The notes beneath the pieces are model-generated. The model saw only the letters and a list, made by a program, of their open reading frames with translations, was not told where the DNA came from and searched no databases. 46,408 bases of DNA from a virus, in IMG/VR virus record IMGVR_UViG_3300022221_000002, positions 1 to 46,408 of that record. One strand, written 5' to 3'. The number at the start of each line of letters is the position of its first letter. Position 1 is the first letter of the stretch. The translations under genes were made by a program, and so were the position numbers. Below, one piece after another: positions 45,812 to 46,408 of this stretch.

Positions 45812-46408
45812 TTATTTTCTCCAAACAGCTATTACCCCAGAGCGATGCAGTGGAGTTGAACTTGGGGTTGCTGTTACATTCAAAGTTTTGGTTTCGGTCA
45901 TTACGTCTGCCGCACTTGACATTCTCGTATAAGTCCCGTCTGTAGGAGTTACGTGTTCATTTCGCTCAGTTAAACCTGACCAAGCAATATTGCTTCCTCC
46001 ATTTGTTGCTTCGACATGCGCTACAGCTACATCATTAGCTTTTACATTTTCAGAGAAATTCATGGGATGCCCATTTGCCCCTCCTGTCTCTACCGGAGTG
46101 AGATTAGTAATACCATACATAGCAAATACATCAATACCATTCGCACCGCTTGTACTAGAGCAGTTAACTACAACTGTACCTGAAGTTCCTGTGGGAACTT
46201 TTGCTGCCCAAATCGCTACTCGCCCTTGATCTGTTTGCGTCTTCTGCTCCACTACTTTTGTAGCTGAAATGCCTCCAATAGTTACTGAAGTTGTCCAAAT
46301 ATCAGAAGAACTTTCTGCATGAGTACATACAAGAAGAATTCTATCAGGCGATTCTTCTCCAAACGTACAACCATTCCATGTATAGGAGGATAGATTAGGC
46401 AAAGTCTG
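45812..46408 (-). CDS. Tail-associated protein, 3' portion (gene starts at 205)
   Basis: This is the C-terminal part of a 224-residue protein whose true ATG is at 205 across the circular join. A TTG at 46402 could be mistaken for its start but is internal. The protein is rich in Ser, Thr, Gly and Val, with alternating hydrophobic positions typical of beta-sandwich tail or receptor-binding proteins, and ends in VIAVWRK. It lies between a tail fibre gene and a small tail-region gene in the late operon. No catalytic motif is visible. A minor tail or fibre-tip component is likely but unproven. Confidence 0.7.
   Translation of the reverse strand, partial: QTLPNLSSYTWNGCTFGEESPDRILLVCTHAESSSDIWTTSVTIGGISATKVVEQKTQTDQGRVAIWAAKVPTGTSGTVVVNCSSTSGANGIDVFAMYGITNLTPVETGGANGHPMNFSENVKANDVAVAHVEATNGGSNIAWSGLTERNEHVTPTDGTYTRMSSAADVMTETKTLNVTATPSSTPLHRSGVIAVWRK
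46282..46408. repeat. Right copy of 127-bp terminal direct repeat
   Basis: This is the exact copy of bases 1-127. Removing one copy gives a circle of about 46,281 bp. It lies inside the coding sequence of the tail protein that spans the contig ends. Confidence 0.95.

Noticed and set aside
1-46408. CRISPR array, integrase or attachment site, lysogeny repressor, phage RNA polymerase
   Set aside because: No regularly spaced repeats, tyrosine or serine recombinase motifs, CI-like gene or single-subunit polymerase motif was found in any frame.

Overview
The window is an essentially complete genome of a tailed phage with a podovirus-type plan (P22/T7-like). Bases 1-127 recur exactly at 46282-46408, so the contig closes into a circle of about 46.28 kb, and one tail gene is cut by the arbitrary ends. 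I see no integrase, excisionase, recognisable CI/Cro pair or phage RNA polymerase. The simplest reading is a virulent phage that depends on host RNA polymerase. The DNA is AT-rich. Promoter elements of Gram-negative type (sigma-70, sigma-54-like, one Fur-box-like site) point to a proteobacterial host, but the host cannot be named from sequence alone.

Layout. A regulatory region (about 18.5-19.38 kb) without convincing ORFs separates two divergent arms. The right arm (19.4-38.4 kb, + strand) is early/middle: many small proteins, several with zinc ribbons, then GP88-like, methyltransferase, DUF2693-like, DUF932-like, DUF7666-like and YopX-like proteins. These are followed by primase-helicase, family A DNA polymerase, a putative ssDNA-binding protein, 5'-3' exonuclease, endonuclease I, a DEDD exonuclease with a zinc ribbon, a B12-dependent ribonucleotide reductase and an SPFH/HflC-like membrane protein. 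The left arm (- strand) runs from 18.5 kb down to 1, then from 46.4 kb down to 38.4 kb. It carries packaging genes (small and large terminase), portal, a GroES-like co-chaperonin, scaffold, major capsid and decoration proteins, a beta-helix tailspike, P22 gp4/gp10-like connector proteins and tail proteins. A GNAT acetyltransferase and a sulfotransferase follow, then three ejection proteins and the lysis genes (M15 peptidase, holin-like protein). The two arms meet at a bidirectional terminator at 38.41 kb.

Most notable points. (1) The region between the arms holds six elements with the sigma-54 GG-N10-GC geometry, four of them in two face-to-face pairs, together with a Fur-box-like palindrome and two families of short palindromes. 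(2) Two DNA-metabolism genes, the exonuclease and the ribonucleotide reductase, are each split into two ORFs by a free-standing homing-endonuclease ORF that overlaps both halves. (3) A structured non-coding segment (30510-30697) precedes the split exonuclease. (4) A DUF7666-like gene ends in 18 tandem 12-nt units that include an exact 84-bp duplication. (5) The late region carries sulfotransferase/GNAT and GroES-like genes. (6) About eight genes shorter than 60 codons were recovered by reading start/stop overlaps and ribosome binding sites.
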